From Dickeya lacustris (GTDB lineage: Bacteria; Pseudomonadota; Gammaproteobacteria; Enterobacterales; Enterobacteriaceae), in NCBI RefSeq assembly GCF_029635795.1, contig NZ_CP114280.1, forward strand, positions 3,286,001-3,350,000: a DNA stretch of 64,000 nucleotides, read 5' to 3'. The notes under the pieces were generated by a model. The model was given only the letters and a program-made list of their open reading frames with translations, made no database searches and was not told the origin of the DNA. The position numbers and the translations under genes are program-made. Position 1 is the stretch's first letter. Each line of letters opens with the position of its first letter. Below, in pieces: positions 47,001 through 55,673 of this stretch.

Positions 47001-47362
47001 AGTCGCTGCACTGGAACGGCGAACTGCAGCGGCACACGCCGTTTCGCCGCTCAGACCCGCAGCAGCGTTACTGGCTGCGATTGGAAGACGAAGGCGACGA
47101 TCCGGTCTTTATGTTGCAGGACGACGGCCCGAGCGGCTGGAAAGAAATCGATGAGATTCGCTCAGTGCAACAGGCCATGGCCGATGGCGTCAGCCTCTGG
47201 GTAGAGATGGATTACACCGCGCGTTATCTGCAACTGGCCGAGGAAAAACAATGGGAACTCGCCAGAGTCAGCGACCGCTTTGGTGAAATCAGCATCAGCA
47301 CCCGCGACAACCGGGTGTGGTGCTGGCACCCGTGGCTCGGGGTGTTTGGCGCACTCAAGTGA
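44084..47362 (+). CDS. cas3: Cas2-Cas3 fusion nuclease-helicase, type I-F
   Basis: A 1092-residue fusion typical of type I-F. Residues about 1-95 are the Cas2-like domain (MNILLISECNKRALVETRRV). The HD nuclease follows (LFHDIGKAN, His123-Asp124; SHHRLP further on). The helicase has Walker A STGRGKT near residue 428, the DExD-like LVLDEPDDF near 585, motif III LLSSATLP and motif VI QLAGRILRHR. It degrades DNA marked by the Csy complex and joins Cas1 in spacer acquisition. No frame disruption was seen. A relic CRISPR repeat begins directly after its stop codon. Confidence 0.97.
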   Translation: MNILLISECNKRALVETRRVLDQFAERKGERTWQTAITAEGLKTLRQLLRKTARRNTAVACHWIRSANHTELLWIVGNLRRFNPQGSVPTNRTERDILRSQDENPWHSAEAFSLLAAMAGLFHDIGKANALFQAGLRGKGPRSQPLRHEWVSLRLFQAFVGEQDDTGWLTALAAIRAEEEAALLARLQQDAKVSKSSPFNSLPPLAQVVGWLIVSHHRLPMFHRLTEGESGGAPQLEFIDRWLNEHLSPRWNAINHLRPDISAQEWRQVWQFPHGTPLQSRVWCEKARKFAARALKLPSLMTFGQLDQRLTVHLARLSLMLADHHYSSSDATPGWQDPQYTVWANTEKNVFKQRLDEHCVGVAQNALLLGRSLPHLRDTLPAITRHKGFRQRSTDARFRWQDRTFDKVCAIREQAARHGFFGVNMASTGRGKTLANARIMYALADESVGCRFSVALGLRTLTLQTGDALRQRLTLDEDDLAVLIGSQAVQELHELRQQEQETRVVQTGSESAESLFSEHQYVSYDGSLDDGRLKTWLKKSPTLHQLLSAPVLVTTIDHLMPATESLRGGHQIAPMLRLLTSDLVLDEPDDFGLEDLPALCRLVNWAGMLGSRVLLSSATLPPALIRALFEAYLKGREAWQQAYGEPGTPLSICCGWFDEFDSQCHQLADTDAFAKQHKAFVAGRIDKLQQQEQRLRWAEIEPVASPTREASAVCQALAQTLHQRLFALHQHHHQTHSGGKTVSLGLIRMANINPLVAVARALMAMPSPPDHCVHYCVYHSQHPLAMRSHIEARLDAALMRKDPEALWQVAEIRDAIEQQPPQHHLFVVLATSVAEVGRDHDYDWAIAEPSSMRSVIQLAGRILRHRQRDEYVPASPNFYLLSHNVRALKGETVAFCQPGFESKDGLTLASHDLREILKPEDYQTISATPRITEPVLKKPFTLISLEHAALATKLFGPKNGSSSQPTAVLWWRKSLHWNGELQRHTPFRRSDPQQRYWLRLEDEGDDPVFMLQDDGPSGWKEIDEIRSVQQAMADGVSLWVEMDYTARYLQLAEEKQWELARVSDRFGEISISTRDNRVWCWHPWLGVFGALK

Positions 47363-47438
47363 GTGCGCCGCTGCCTGTGCGGCAGTTAATGATAATAGTT
47401 GATGCATATACTTCTAAGCTGCCTATGCGGCAGTGAAA
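47363..47438 (-). CRISPR. Relic CRISPR mini-array between cas2-3 and csy1
   Basis: Two repeat-like units are present. At 47363-47390 the core CTGCCTGTGCGGCAG equals that of the degenerate terminal repeats of the large arrays. At 47411-47438 a near-complete repeat reads CTTCTAAGCTGCCTATGCGG plus CAGTGAAA. They are separated by about 20 bases instead of 32. The orientation is as in array 1. Pectobacterium atrosepticum also has a small array near its I-F cas genes (from memory). Confidence 0.8.
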
Positions 47439-47757
47439 TTATTGTATCGAGTCATATTGATAAAGGCAAAAGTGATGAAATAAAAGATGAGGTATATAGG
47501 TTGATATTTTTGTTCCGGCTGAGCTATGATGCGCCTCATCCTTTATTGATAAGAGGCGTTAATGATATGAGGCCAGCTAACGTAGAGATGTTGTGTGTCG
47601 CGGTACTTTGTATTGTTGCTGGTCTGCTGATGAGGCCGGTATCTATGACTGTCAGTAATCCACCGGACTCGTCAGTAAAGGCCCAGTGGTTCTCGGTTTT
47701 TTCTATAAATATTAACCGTAACTAATCACAATTGATAACACGCTCAAGGAATCGACT
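47439..47757. other. Gap between relic repeat and csy1
   Basis: About 320 AT-rich bases. They hold a possible hairpin (CGCCTC and GAGGCG near 47532-47558), one short open frame (47567-47725) and the csy1 ribosome-binding region (CAAGGAATCGACT). A separate promoter for the csy genes could lie here, but none was assigned. Confidence 0.5.
47567..47725 (+). CDS. Possible 52-aa small membrane protein inside cas operon
   Basis: A short open frame with one hydrophobic stretch ([17 protein letters not shown]) and a polar tail, preceded at some distance by AAGAGG. It resembles no Cas protein I know. It may simply be chance coding in an intergenic region, so confidence is low. Confidence 0.2.
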   Translation: MRPANVEMLCVAVLCIVAGLLMRPVSMTVSNPPDSSVKAQWFSVFSININRN

Positions 47758-49095
47758 ATGAGTAGTGAGGGTTTGCAAGCGTTTATCCTGTCGTATATCG
47801 AAACCCGAAAGCAGGCCAAGCTGGATGCCTTCGATAAGGCCGCCGACAAACAACGGGCGGCGTTAAGCGGTGAAGCGTTGGCTGCAGCGGAAGTGGCGCT
47901 TTTGCAGCAGCGGCGTGAGATTGAGCAGGCCTATGAGGTGCGCACCTGGCTGACGGATGCCGCCAGCCGCGCCGGGCAGATTAGCCTGGTGACCCACGCG
48001 CTGAAATTCACCCACAGCGATGCCAAAGGCAGCAGTGTGTTCAGCAATGAGCCTGCAACGGCTACGGATGTGCTCTCCACCGCATCACTGGCGCAACCAG
48101 CGATTGATGCCGTCGGCAACGCCGCAGCGCTGGATGTGGCCAAACTGCTGCAAACCGAGCATCAGGGTGATTCGTTGGTGGCGGCGCTACAGCGGGGCGA
48201 CCACCGCGCGCTGCAAGCGCTGGCAGAAAACGCAGAGCAGCTTGCACAGTGGCTGGCCGGGTTCGGGCAGGTGTTGAGCGATAAACAACCCAGTTCCCAC
48301 AAGCTGGCAAAGCAGATCTATTTTCCGGTGGGTGACGGCGAATACCACTTACTCAGCCCGCTTTATTCCTCTTCACTGTCGCAGGCGCTGGACCAACGCC
48401 TGAACGCGGTGCGCTTTGGTGAGCAGGCCAAAGCCATCCGCGAGGCCCGGTATGAGAAGCGCTGGCACGATGAGATTTATGTCAGCTACCCCGGTATTGC
48501 AGTGCAGAATATGGGCGGCACCAAGCCGCAAAATATTTCCGCGCTTAATTCTGCCCGCAGTGGTCGCTCCTATCTGCTCAGCAGTGCGCCGTCACAGTGG
48601 CTCAGCCAAATCAAACTGCCGCTGGAGCATGACACCATCTTCCGTGAACGGGGTGAGGTGGATGCACTGACCTACACTGCGCGCCGGGAGCTGCAGCAAT
48701 TCCTGCTCAGCGTCAAAGAGGTGGACAACAACCGCGATATTCGCAACCAGCGCAGGCGTTACCTCGACCGGTTGATCAACGCCCTATTTGACTATGTCGC
48801 CACGGTACAAAACCTGGGCAAGGCGGGCTGGAGCACGTATTCCCAACTGAATGTCCCTCTGCAACTGTGGCTTGACCCAAGGCGCTGCCAGCATGATGAC
48901 GCTTTTCGTTATGCACGCGAAGGAGGGGACTGGAAGGAACAGGTCGCCCATGAATTTGGCCAGTGGCTAAATGATCGATTGCAGCACAAAAAACTGATTT
49001 TCGGCGAGGTGGAACGCCGCGAGTGGTCCACCGCCGCGCTGTTTAAGCAGCGCCTGCGGGAAACCGAACGCGCGCTGAAGGAGGAACTGGCATGA
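47758..49095 (+). CDS. csy1: Csy1 (Cas8f), type I-F Cascade large subunit
   Basis: A 445-residue Csy1 protein. Family-like regions include [20 protein letters not shown] at the start and [22 protein letters not shown] in the middle, the segment shared by Csy1 proteins. With Csy2 it forms the tail of the crRNA-guided complex that recognises the PAM. It overlaps csy2 by four bases (ATGA), so they are coupled. Length is normal. Confidence 0.95.
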   Translation: MSSEGLQAFILSYIETRKQAKLDAFDKAADKQRAALSGEALAAAEVALLQQRREIEQAYEVRTWLTDAASRAGQISLVTHALKFTHSDAKGSSVFSNEPATATDVLSTASLAQPAIDAVGNAAALDVAKLLQTEHQGDSLVAALQRGDHRALQALAENAEQLAQWLAGFGQVLSDKQPSSHKLAKQIYFPVGDGEYHLLSPLYSSSLSQALDQRLNAVRFGEQAKAIREARYEKRWHDEIYVSYPGIAVQNMGGTKPQNISALNSARSGRSYLLSSAPSQWLSQIKLPLEHDTIFRERGEVDALTYTARRELQQFLLSVKEVDNNRDIRNQRRRYLDRLINALFDYVATVQNLGKAGWSTYSQLNVPLQLWLDPRRCQHDDAFRYAREGGDWKEQVAHEFGQWLNDRLQHKKLIFGEVERREWSTAALFKQRLRETERALKEELA

Positions 49096-50045
49096 GTAGC
49101 CTGATGATTTTGCGACGTATTGTAGTGGAAAACGCCAACGCCATTGCCGGGCACACCTACGGTTTTCCTGCCATCAGCCATTTTCTCGGCTTTACCCATG
49201 CGTTGTCGCGCCAGTTGCAGGCATCCCACGGTTTGCGGCTGGAAGGCTGCGGTGTGGTGTGCCATCAGCATCAGGTTCACGCTTACGGCAACGGCTGGAA
49301 CCGCAGCTTTGCGCTGACGCGTAACCCGCTGACCAAAGAGGAAAAAACCGCCGCTTTTAACGAAGAGGGGCGAATGCACCTCACCGTGTCGCTGCTTATC
49401 GAATGCCACGGCATGTTGCCCGGTGAAGACGGGCGTGAGGCGCTTCGCCAGCAGGTGCAGCAACAGGTACAACAACAGCGGCTGGCGGGCGGGCTGATTG
49501 TGGATATCGAACAGGTAAGCTTCCATGACATCCCTGCCAATGGCACTGCCACCCGCAGCCTGATGCGCCGTTTACTGCCGGGCTTTGTGCTGGTAGACCG
49601 CACGGCGCTGTTATCGTCGCATCTTGACACCCTGCAACAGACCAACCCGCAGGCGGACATGCTGGATGCCTGGCTGGATTTCGCTGCCCTGAAATATCAG
49701 GCAGTCCGTTCCCCGGATGAGGCGGTAAGCTGGCAGCCATTGCCGAAACCGCAAGGCGGCTATCTGGTGCCGCTGATGACCGGCTACCGCGCCATTTCAC
49801 CGTTGTACAACCCCGGCGAGGTGGCGAAAACCCGCGACCCGTCCACCCCGTTCTGTTTTGCCGAAGCCATTTACGGCGTTGGCGAGTGGCGTGGCGCACA
49901 CCGTATTGACGACATCAACCGTATTTTCTGGCGTTACCTCTATCAACGCGACAATCAACACCACACCTACCGCTGCCTGCAAACCGTCAACGACGCAGAC
50001 AGCGCAGCAGATGATGATTATCCAGAACTTGAATTCAACTACTGA
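49092..50045 (+). CDS. csy2: Csy2 (Cas5f), type I-F Cascade subunit
   Basis: A 317-residue Csy2 protein, with [22 protein letters not shown] at the start, then [12 protein letters not shown] and a C-terminal region containing [14 protein letters not shown]. It pairs with Csy1 and binds the 5' handle of the crRNA. It is coupled to csy1 by a four-base overlap and followed by csy3 after 16 bases. Confidence 0.95.
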   Translation: MSSLMILRRIVVENANAIAGHTYGFPAISHFLGFTHALSRQLQASHGLRLEGCGVVCHQHQVHAYGNGWNRSFALTRNPLTKEEKTAAFNEEGRMHLTVSLLIECHGMLPGEDGREALRQQVQQQVQQQRLAGGLIVDIEQVSFHDIPANGTATRSLMRRLLPGFVLVDRTALLSSHLDTLQQTNPQADMLDAWLDFAALKYQAVRSPDEAVSWQPLPKPQGGYLVPLMTGYRAISPLYNPGEVAKTRDPSTPFCFAEAIYGVGEWRGAHRIDDINRIFWRYLYQRDNQHHTYRCLQTVNDADSAADDDYPELEFNY

Positions 50046-50061
50046 GACAAGGATTGAAACC

Positions 50062-51069
50062 ATGGCAAAAGCAGCAACTACCTTGAAAACTGCATCGGTA
50101 CTGGCGTTTGAGCGCAAACTGGCGAATTCCGATGCTCAGATGCTGGCGGGCAACTGGCAGCAGGAGAACTGGCAGCCGGTGGTGATTCAGGAAAAATCGG
50201 TACGCGGCACCATCTCCAACCGGTTAAAAAATGCCCTCAGCAGTGACCCGGCTAAACTGGATGCCGAAATTCAAAAAGCCAACCTGCAAACGGTGGATGT
50301 GGCAGCGCTGCCGTTTGATGCCGACACGCTGAAAGTGGCCTTCACCCTGCGGGTGCTGGGCAATCTGGCGCTGCCGTCGGTGTGTAACGATCAGGATTAC
50401 CAAGAAGCACTGACCGAACTGATTAACGGTTACGCCCGCGAGCAGGGGTTTGGCGTGCTGGCGGCGCGTTACGCCGAGAATATCGCCAGCGGTCGCTTCT
50501 TGTGGCGCAACCGCATCGGCGCAGAAGCGGTGCAGGTGGTGGTGACGCACGAGGATAAGCGCTGGGAATTCAATGGCGAAGACTACTCACTGCGCCAGTT
50601 TAGCCAACCTTCAGGCGCACTGGCCGAACTGGCCCACGCCATTGAGCAGGCGCTGGCGGGCAGCGATTCGGCGTTTTTCCGTGTGGAAGCGCAGGTGAAA
50701 CTGGGCAATGGGCAGGAGGTGTTCCCGTCCCAAGAACTGGTGCTGGATGAGCGCGCCCGCAACGGCAAGAGCAAAATTCTGTATCAGGTTAACGGCGTGG
50801 CGGCGATGCATTCCCAGAAAATCGGCAATGCGCTGCGCACAGTGGATGACTGGCACCCGCAAGCGGCAGAAACCGGGCCGATTGCGGTTGAACCCTATGG
50901 TTCTGTCACCAGTCGTGGCCGTGCGTATCGCCAGCCAAAAGACAAGATGGATTTTTACACCCTGCTGGATAGCTGGGTTATCAAGGGCAACGTGCCAGAC
51001 GTGGCGCAGCAGCACTACGTGATCGCCACACTGATTCGCGGCGGGGTGTTTGGCGAAAAAGGTGAGTAA
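50062..51069 (+). CDS. csy3: Csy3 (Cas7f), type I-F Cascade backbone
   Basis: A 335-residue Csy3 protein. The start at 50062 ([20 protein letters not shown]) is chosen because it follows the csy2 stop and an AAGGATTG ribosome-binding site and matches the family start. Conserved regions include [11 protein letters not shown] and [22 protein letters not shown]. Six copies coat the crRNA spacer in the known complex. Confidence 0.96.
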   Translation: MAKAATTLKTASVLAFERKLANSDAQMLAGNWQQENWQPVVIQEKSVRGTISNRLKNALSSDPAKLDAEIQKANLQTVDVAALPFDADTLKVAFTLRVLGNLALPSVCNDQDYQEALTELINGYAREQGFGVLAARYAENIASGRFLWRNRIGAEAVQVVVTHEDKRWEFNGEDYSLRQFSQPSGALAELAHAIEQALAGSDSAFFRVEAQVKLGNGQEVFPSQELVLDERARNGKSKILYQVNGVAAMHSQKIGNALRTVDDWHPQAAETGPIAVEPYGSVTSRGRAYRQPKDKMDFYTLLDSWVIKGNVPDVAQQHYVIATLIRGGVFGEKGE

Positions 51070-51073
51070 CCCT

Positions 51074-51628
51074 ATGGACTACTATATCGAGATTCGGGTG
51101 TTGCCTGACCTGGAGTTCAGCGCGGTGCAGTTACTAAGTGCGCTGTTTGCCAAGCTGCACCGGGCGCTGGGGCAGCACGCAACGGGTGCCATCGGCGTGA
51201 GCTTCCCGGAGGTGGGCAAAACGCTGGGTGCGCGGCTGCGGTTGCACGGCAGCGTGCAGGCATTGACGGCACTGGAACAAACCGGCTGGCGCACAGGGCT
51301 GCGCGACTATAGCACCATCACCGAGGCACTACCGGTGCCAGCGGGGGCGCAGTACCGCACCGTGCGCCGGGTGCAGGTGAAAAGCAGCGCCGAGCGCCTG
51401 CGCCGCCGGGCGGTGAGTAAAGGCCGAATGACTGCGGATGAAGCCGATGCCCGCATTCCCTATGCGGTGGAAAAACGCACCTCGCTGCCGTATTTGCCGC
51501 TGCGTAGCCTTTCCAGCGGACAAACGTTTTTACTGTTTGTCGAGCACGGCCCGCTGCAGGACAAACCGGTCGCCGGTGTGTTCTCCAGCTACGGCTTAAG
51601 CGCGACCGCCACCATCCCGTGGTTTTGA
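51074..51628 (+). CDS. cas6f: Cas6f (Csy4) crRNA endoribonuclease
   Basis: A 184-residue Cas6f. The start at 51074 gives [15 protein letters not shown], aligned with known Csy4 starts; an upstream TTG is unlikely. His29 in AKLHRAL matches the catalytic His29 of Pseudomonas aeruginosa Csy4. The Arg-rich helix ([15 protein letters not shown]) that binds the repeat hairpin and the C-terminal [11 protein letters not shown] are present. It cuts the repeat RNA at the base of its hairpin. Its stop codon overlaps the start of the array 2 leader module. Confidence 0.97.
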   Translation: MDYYIEIRVLPDLEFSAVQLLSALFAKLHRALGQHATGAIGVSFPEVGKTLGARLRLHGSVQALTALEQTGWRTGLRDYSTITEALPVPAGAQYRTVRRVQVKSSAERLRRRAVSKGRMTADEADARIPYAVEKRTSLPYLPLRSLSSGQTFLLFVEHGPLQDKPVAGVFSSYGLSATATIPWF

Positions 51629-51756
51629 CCCTTTTTTGCGGCCAGTTGTAACGTATTGATTTTTAATACCGCAATTTGACCGCCAGAAAAAAGGGTTTTT
51701 CCGGGAAAATGGCAATTTTTCTTTAACAATCAGGTGATAAGCGATTATTCGCTACA
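51628..51756 (+). promoter_or_regulatory. Leader of CRISPR array 2
   Basis: The 129 bases between cas6f and the first repeat of array 2 contain a 69-bp module (51628-51696) bounded by ACCCTTTTTT and AAAAAAGGGT, the counterpart of the array 1 leader module. A perfect IHF-consensus match (AATCAATACGTTA) lies on the minus strand at 51649-51661. The module ends 60 bases from the first repeat, as in array 1 (61 bases). Confidence 0.75.
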
Positions 51757-52804
51757 GTTCACTGCCGGATAGGCAGCTTAGAAAGTCTGGAATGAGGTAA
51801 TAATACATTTCTACTCGTTCACTGCCGGATAGGCAGCTTAGAAAACGACCTGACGCCGGATTTCCGGCGATTTCAAGTTCACTGCCGGATAGGCAGCTTA
51901 GAAAGACAGAAACCTAACTGGAATCGTTGGGGACTGGTTCACTGCCGGATAGGCAGCTTAGAAATGTTTGAGGCGGCCAGAGATTAGCGCCCGTGGGTTC
52001 ACTGCCGGATAGGCAGCTTAGAAAGTAGACAGGCACGGCAGGCACATACTTCAGGGGTTCACTGCCGGATAGGCAGCTTAGAAAATCGATACCATTACAC
52101 CATCCCCCCGAACCAGGTTCACTGCCGGATAGGCAGCTTAGAAAAGCTTGCTGGGGATAAACCAGAGTAAGATGGTGTTCACTGCCGGATAGGCAGCTTA
52201 GAAAAAAGGGCGACATGAATGGTTAGCGCTATTCTCGTTCACTGCCGGATAGGCAGCTTAGAAACGGCTGCAGTGGAGCGTTGCCCTTGCTTGTTGGTTC
52301 ACTGCCGGATAGGCAGCTTAGAAAGGCGTGAGAGCGCAGGAATCAACGAAGAGAGCGTTCACTGCCGGATAGGCAGCTTAGAAAAGCATTGATTACGATT
52401 GGCTGGGCTACGGGAAGTTCACTGCCGAGTAGGCAGCTTAGAAAGGACACCTGCGCATCGCCGGACACCCGCGCATGTTCACTGCCGAGTAGGCAGCTTA
52501 GAAAGAACAGCGGTTATGACGCTGTAACCCTGGCCAGTTCACTGCCGCACAGGCAGCTTAGAAAGCCTTCTGGCACTCGACAAAAGCGTTTCACTTGTTC
52601 ACTGCCGCACAGGCAGCTTAGAAAAAGCAATCTCACCCTCGCTGGGGCCGATAAATGTTCACTGCCGGATAGGCAGCTTAGAAAAGCCCTAGAAGGTGAC
52701 GGCTCACAGGCTTGGCGTTCACTGCCGGATAGGCAGCTTAGGAAGCTGGCTGTGGCAGCGCATTAATGCTGCCAACGTTCACTGCCGCACAGGCAGCGCT
52801 TGAC
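51757..52804 (+). CRISPR. CRISPR array 2, type I-F, 18 repeats
   Basis: Eighteen 28-bp repeats of the same type as array 1, read on the plus strand, with seventeen 32-bp spacers and a strict 60-bp period. The leader lies on the cas6f side. Repeats at 52417 and 52477 carry GAGT, and those at 52537 and 52597 carry GCAC in the loop, instead of GGAT. The last repeat (52777-52804) is degenerate in its 3' half and carries GCAC. The arrangement fits growth at the leader end and drift at the old end. Confidence 0.98.
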
Positions 52805-53078
52805 GGGTTTACTGGCGTTAAAACTACGCTGAGGTGGGCGACTTCGCCGGATGCACGGCATGGATGCCGTGCAAGCCCATTCCGCGTCTGACAAAAACGC
52901 CGGGAGCGTTTTTGAACAGCGTTTACGCTGGCCCGAAGGGCGAGCCCCAGGGATGGGGCGAGTAAACGCGTAATGGGCGGTCCGAACAGCGAAGGCACCG
53001 CGCAGCGGCGTAGTTTAGCCATCAAGCCAGAGGTCAAGGAGAGGTGGCGCTTGCACCTCTCCTTGTCGTGCGTGCGAT
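52777..53078. repeat. Right inverted repeat bounding the CRISPR-Cas locus
   Basis: Inverted counterpart of 40155-40396, sharing the terminal repeat, the GCGTTAAAACTACGCTGA block, the AGCGGCGTAGTTTAGCCATC block and the terminal hairpin. Its middle is longer by about 60 bases and unrelated to the left copy. The two copies enclose about 12.9 kb containing all cas genes and both arrays. Confidence 0.9.
53035..53065. repeat. Perfect 12-bp hairpin in right inverted repeat
   Basis: CAAGGAGAGGTG and CACCTCTCCTTG pair around the loop GCGCTTG. It is the mirror copy of the hairpin at 40168-40198. Confidence 0.85.
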
Positions 53079-53195
53079 GATGTGGCAAAGAAGCGACTCG
53101 GTTTATCCCGCACGAAATCACCCTCCGTCCCCACATACATTCGACAAGCACATTCGCCAGCAGCACCCCGGCTGTTTACCAACAGCCCGAAAACG

Positions 53196-54569
53196 TTACT
53201 CTACCGTCAACACTGCTACCGCCTGTTTGCGCTGTTTGATGGCGTAACCCGCCCCCAGAGCCAGTAGCCAGAAGGGAATAAGCCAGACGGAGATTTGGAT
53301 GCCCGGCGTCATCGCCATAATGACCAGAATACCGGCCAGAAACAGCAGGCAGATAAGGTTGGTGAGCGGGTAGCCAAGGCTTTTAAAGCGCGTTTCCTGC
53401 CCGGCACGCTGTTTGGCCTGGCGGAATTTCAGATGGGTGATGCTGATCATTGCCCAGTTGATCACCAGCGCGGAAACCACCAGCGCCATCAGCAATTCAA
53501 AGGCTTTGCCCGGCATCAGGTAGTTAATCAGCACGCACAGTGCCGTCGCCAGCGCCGAGACCGCTAGTGAGATAAGCGGAATGCCGCGCGCGTTGACACG
53601 CAGCAGTGCGCGCGGCGCGTTACCTTGCTGCGCCAGCCCAAACAGCATGCGGCTGTTGCAGTAAACGCAACTGTTGTAAACCGACAGCGCGGCGGAGAGC
53701 ACCACCAGATTGAGGATATTCGCCACCAGCGAACTGTCCAGCGCCTGAAAAATCAGTACAAACGGGCTGCCGCCTTCCACCACTTTCTGCCACGGGTAGA
53801 GTGAGAGCAGCACTGCCAGCGCTCCCACATAAAACAGCAAAATCCGGTAGATAACCTGATTGGTGGCGCGGGGAATACTTCTTGCCGGGTCATCGGCTTC
53901 GGCGGCCGTGATACCGACCAGCTCCAGCCCGCCAAACGAAAACATGATGACCGCCATGGCCATCACCATACCGCTGAGGCCATTAGGAAAAAAGCCGCCC
54001 TGCTGCCACAGGTTGGTGATGCTGGCCTGCGGCCCACCGAGGCCGCTGAACAGCAGGTAGCCGCCAAAGGCAATCATCCCAAGAATAGCGACGACTTTGA
54101 TGATGGCAAACCAGAATTCCAGTTCACCATAGACTTTAACGTTGGTGAGATTGATGGCATTTATCGCCACGAAAAAAATCGCCGCTGACACCCAGGTGGG
54201 CACGTGCGGCCACCAATATTGAATGTAAATGCCCACGGCGCTCAGTTCCGCCATGCTCACCAGAACATACAATACCCAGTAATTCCAGCCCGACATAAAC
54301 CCGGCAAAACCGCTCCAGTAGCGGTGTGCGAAATGGCTGAACGAACCTGCGACCGGTTCCTCCACCACCATTTCCCCTAGCTGTCGCATAATGAAAAACG
54401 CGATAACGCCGGCGATGGCATAACCGAGTAAAACAGACGGCCCGGCCATGCGAATCGTTTGGGCAATGCCGAGAAAGAGCCCGGTGCCCACGGCGCCGCC
54501 GAGCGCGATAAGCTGTATGTGGCGGTTTTTTAACCCGCGCTTAAGCTGAGGTTGCTGCTGTGTATCCAT
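53196..54569 (-). CDS. aroP: Aromatic amino acid permease
   Basis: A 457-residue amino acid permease. The start at 54569 (MDTQQQPQLKRGLKNRHIQL) aligns with E. coli AroP; the longer upstream frame is not family-like. Twelve membrane segments are expected. Stretches nearly identical to AroP from memory include SGWNYWVLYVLV, INAINLTNVKVYGE, MFSFGGLELVGITAAEAD and SVYNSCVYCNSRMLFGLAQQ. It should import Phe, Tyr and Trp across the inner membrane by proton symport. It is divergent from an Lrp-type regulator and near tyrB and pheC, forming an aromatic amino acid neighbourhood. Confidence 0.93.
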   Translation of the reverse strand: MDTQQQPQLKRGLKNRHIQLIALGGAVGTGLFLGIAQTIRMAGPSVLLGYAIAGVIAFFIMRQLGEMVVEEPVAGSFSHFAHRYWSGFAGFMSGWNYWVLYVLVSMAELSAVGIYIQYWWPHVPTWVSAAIFFVAINAINLTNVKVYGELEFWFAIIKVVAILGMIAFGGYLLFSGLGGPQASITNLWQQGGFFPNGLSGMVMAMAVIMFSFGGLELVGITAAEADDPARSIPRATNQVIYRILLFYVGALAVLLSLYPWQKVVEGGSPFVLIFQALDSSLVANILNLVVLSAALSVYNSCVYCNSRMLFGLAQQGNAPRALLRVNARGIPLISLAVSALATALCVLINYLMPGKAFELLMALVVSALVINWAMISITHLKFRQAKQRAGQETRFKSLGYPLTNLICLLFLAGILVIMAMTPGIQISVWLIPFWLLALGAGYAIKQRKQAVAVLTVE

Positions 54570-54938
54570 CCTTTGCCCCCAAAAACAGACGGTGATTGTT
54601 ATGATGTTGCCTGCAACACAGCAATTATCGGGCCAATTGGATTGCTGGCTGTCGCGGTTGTGCGCGGGCGGCGCGTTAACCGGCTGAATCACGATAGAAA
54701 AATCGCGGCGCGCGTTTCTTGCGCTTATGGCGGGCGTGTGGATTTTTTGTGCATCAATAACGGGTTTTTGGCAAAAATTGAGCCAAAATAACCACCTTAA
54801 TACACAACCATGAACCAGTATGGTGCAGTGCGGCGTGGTAAAAAATCGCCAGTGCGATGACGATGTTACATAACGGGCTTCCGGTGGCAAAAAAAGCTGT
54901 TAGTCTGTTATTTTTGTGACTTTTGGCAAGGCAGGGCT
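54570..54938. promoter_or_regulatory. Divergent control region of aroP and the Lrp-type gene
   Basis: A 369-base gene-less region between two divergent genes. It contains a short palindrome, TGTTGCCTGCAACA (about 54605-54618). No convincing TyrR box (TGTAAA-N6-TTTACA) was seen. The Lrp-type protein may act here, since such regulators often control adjacent transporter genes; that is an inference. Confidence 0.5.
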
Positions 54939-55415
54939 ATGTACCACATTGATGATTTCGACCTGAAAATGCTGACACTGCTACAGGCCAACGGACGCCT
55001 TACCAATCAGGAGTTGAGTGAGCTGGTCGGCTTGTCGGCCTCGCAGTGTTCCCGCCGCCGTATTGCGCTTGAGCAGGCGCAACTGATTCTGGGTTATCAC
55101 GCCCGGCTGGCGCCGGATGCCGTTGGGCTTGAAGTGCTGGGCCTGATAGAGGTACGGCTTATCAATCACACACAAGAATGTGTAGACAGCTTCCACCAGA
55201 TGCTGGGCGATGTAGCGGCGATTATTGATGCCTATAAAACCACCGGTGATGCCGATTACATGTTGAAGGTTGCGGTGGCTGATTTACATAGCCTGAGCGC
55301 GCTGATTAGCCAGATTCTGGCGCGCAATAAAAGCGTGGCGCACCTGAAAACCTCGGTGGTGCTGAACCGGCTAAAAGAGAATGGGCTGATGACGCCGGCG
55401 TCACCCTTGCTCTAA
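54939..55415 (+). CDS. Lrp/AsnC-family transcriptional regulator
   Basis: A 158-residue regulator. The N-terminal helix-turn-helix (KMLTLLQANGRLTNQELSEL, then VGLSASQCSRRRIALEQ) is followed by a RAM ligand-binding domain (VLGLIEVRLI, with the TTGDADYMLKVAV signature). These proteins usually bind amino acids and regulate their transport or breakdown. Being divergent from aroP suggests aromatic amino acids as the effector, which is an inference. Confidence 0.93.
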   Translation: MYHIDDFDLKMLTLLQANGRLTNQELSELVGLSASQCSRRRIALEQAQLILGYHARLAPDAVGLEVLGLIEVRLINHTQECVDSFHQMLGDVAAIIDAYKTTGDADYMLKVAVADLHSLSALISQILARNKSVAHLKTSVVLNRLKENGLMTPASPLL

Positions 55416-55673
55416 TTGAGTGCATGAGTTGCCCTGTTAAAGTGCATTTTTCGCATGATTGGTGTAATTACTCATTGATTAATACACGATAAAGCGATTA
55501 GCCGTTAAAAAATGCACGAAACAATCATCATTTTTCATTATGTTTATTCAAGGTGTTAGCGCGGTTTAACCTGCTTGTGGCGTCGGGTTTTCGTCGGGCG
55601 CGGGTGAACTGGTGCGGTTTTTGCTTGAACTGGCTTATCGTTCGTTGGCGTTATTATTTCAGGCAGACCTTTT
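55416..55673. other. Intergenic region before YitT-family gene
   Basis: A 258-base AT-rich spacer. It contains GTGCATTTTTCGCATGATT and AAAAATGCACGAAACAATCA, which share an inverted GTGCATTTTT/AAAAATGCAC pair (about 55441-55520) that may be an operator. No gene is evident. Confidence 0.45.

Noticed and set aside
51914..52766. Open frames through array 2 with the same repetitive peptides
   Set aside because: Artefacts of the CRISPR repeats.
52738..53166. 142-aa minus-strand frame across the right inverted repeat (and its shorter counterpart at 40153-40435)
   Set aside because: It crosses the hairpin and the terminal CRISPR repeat. Similarity between the two frames reflects the inverted DNA repeat rather than a protein family.
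54570..54938. TyrR box upstream of aroP
   Set aside because: No sequence close to TGTAAA-N6-TTTACA was found.
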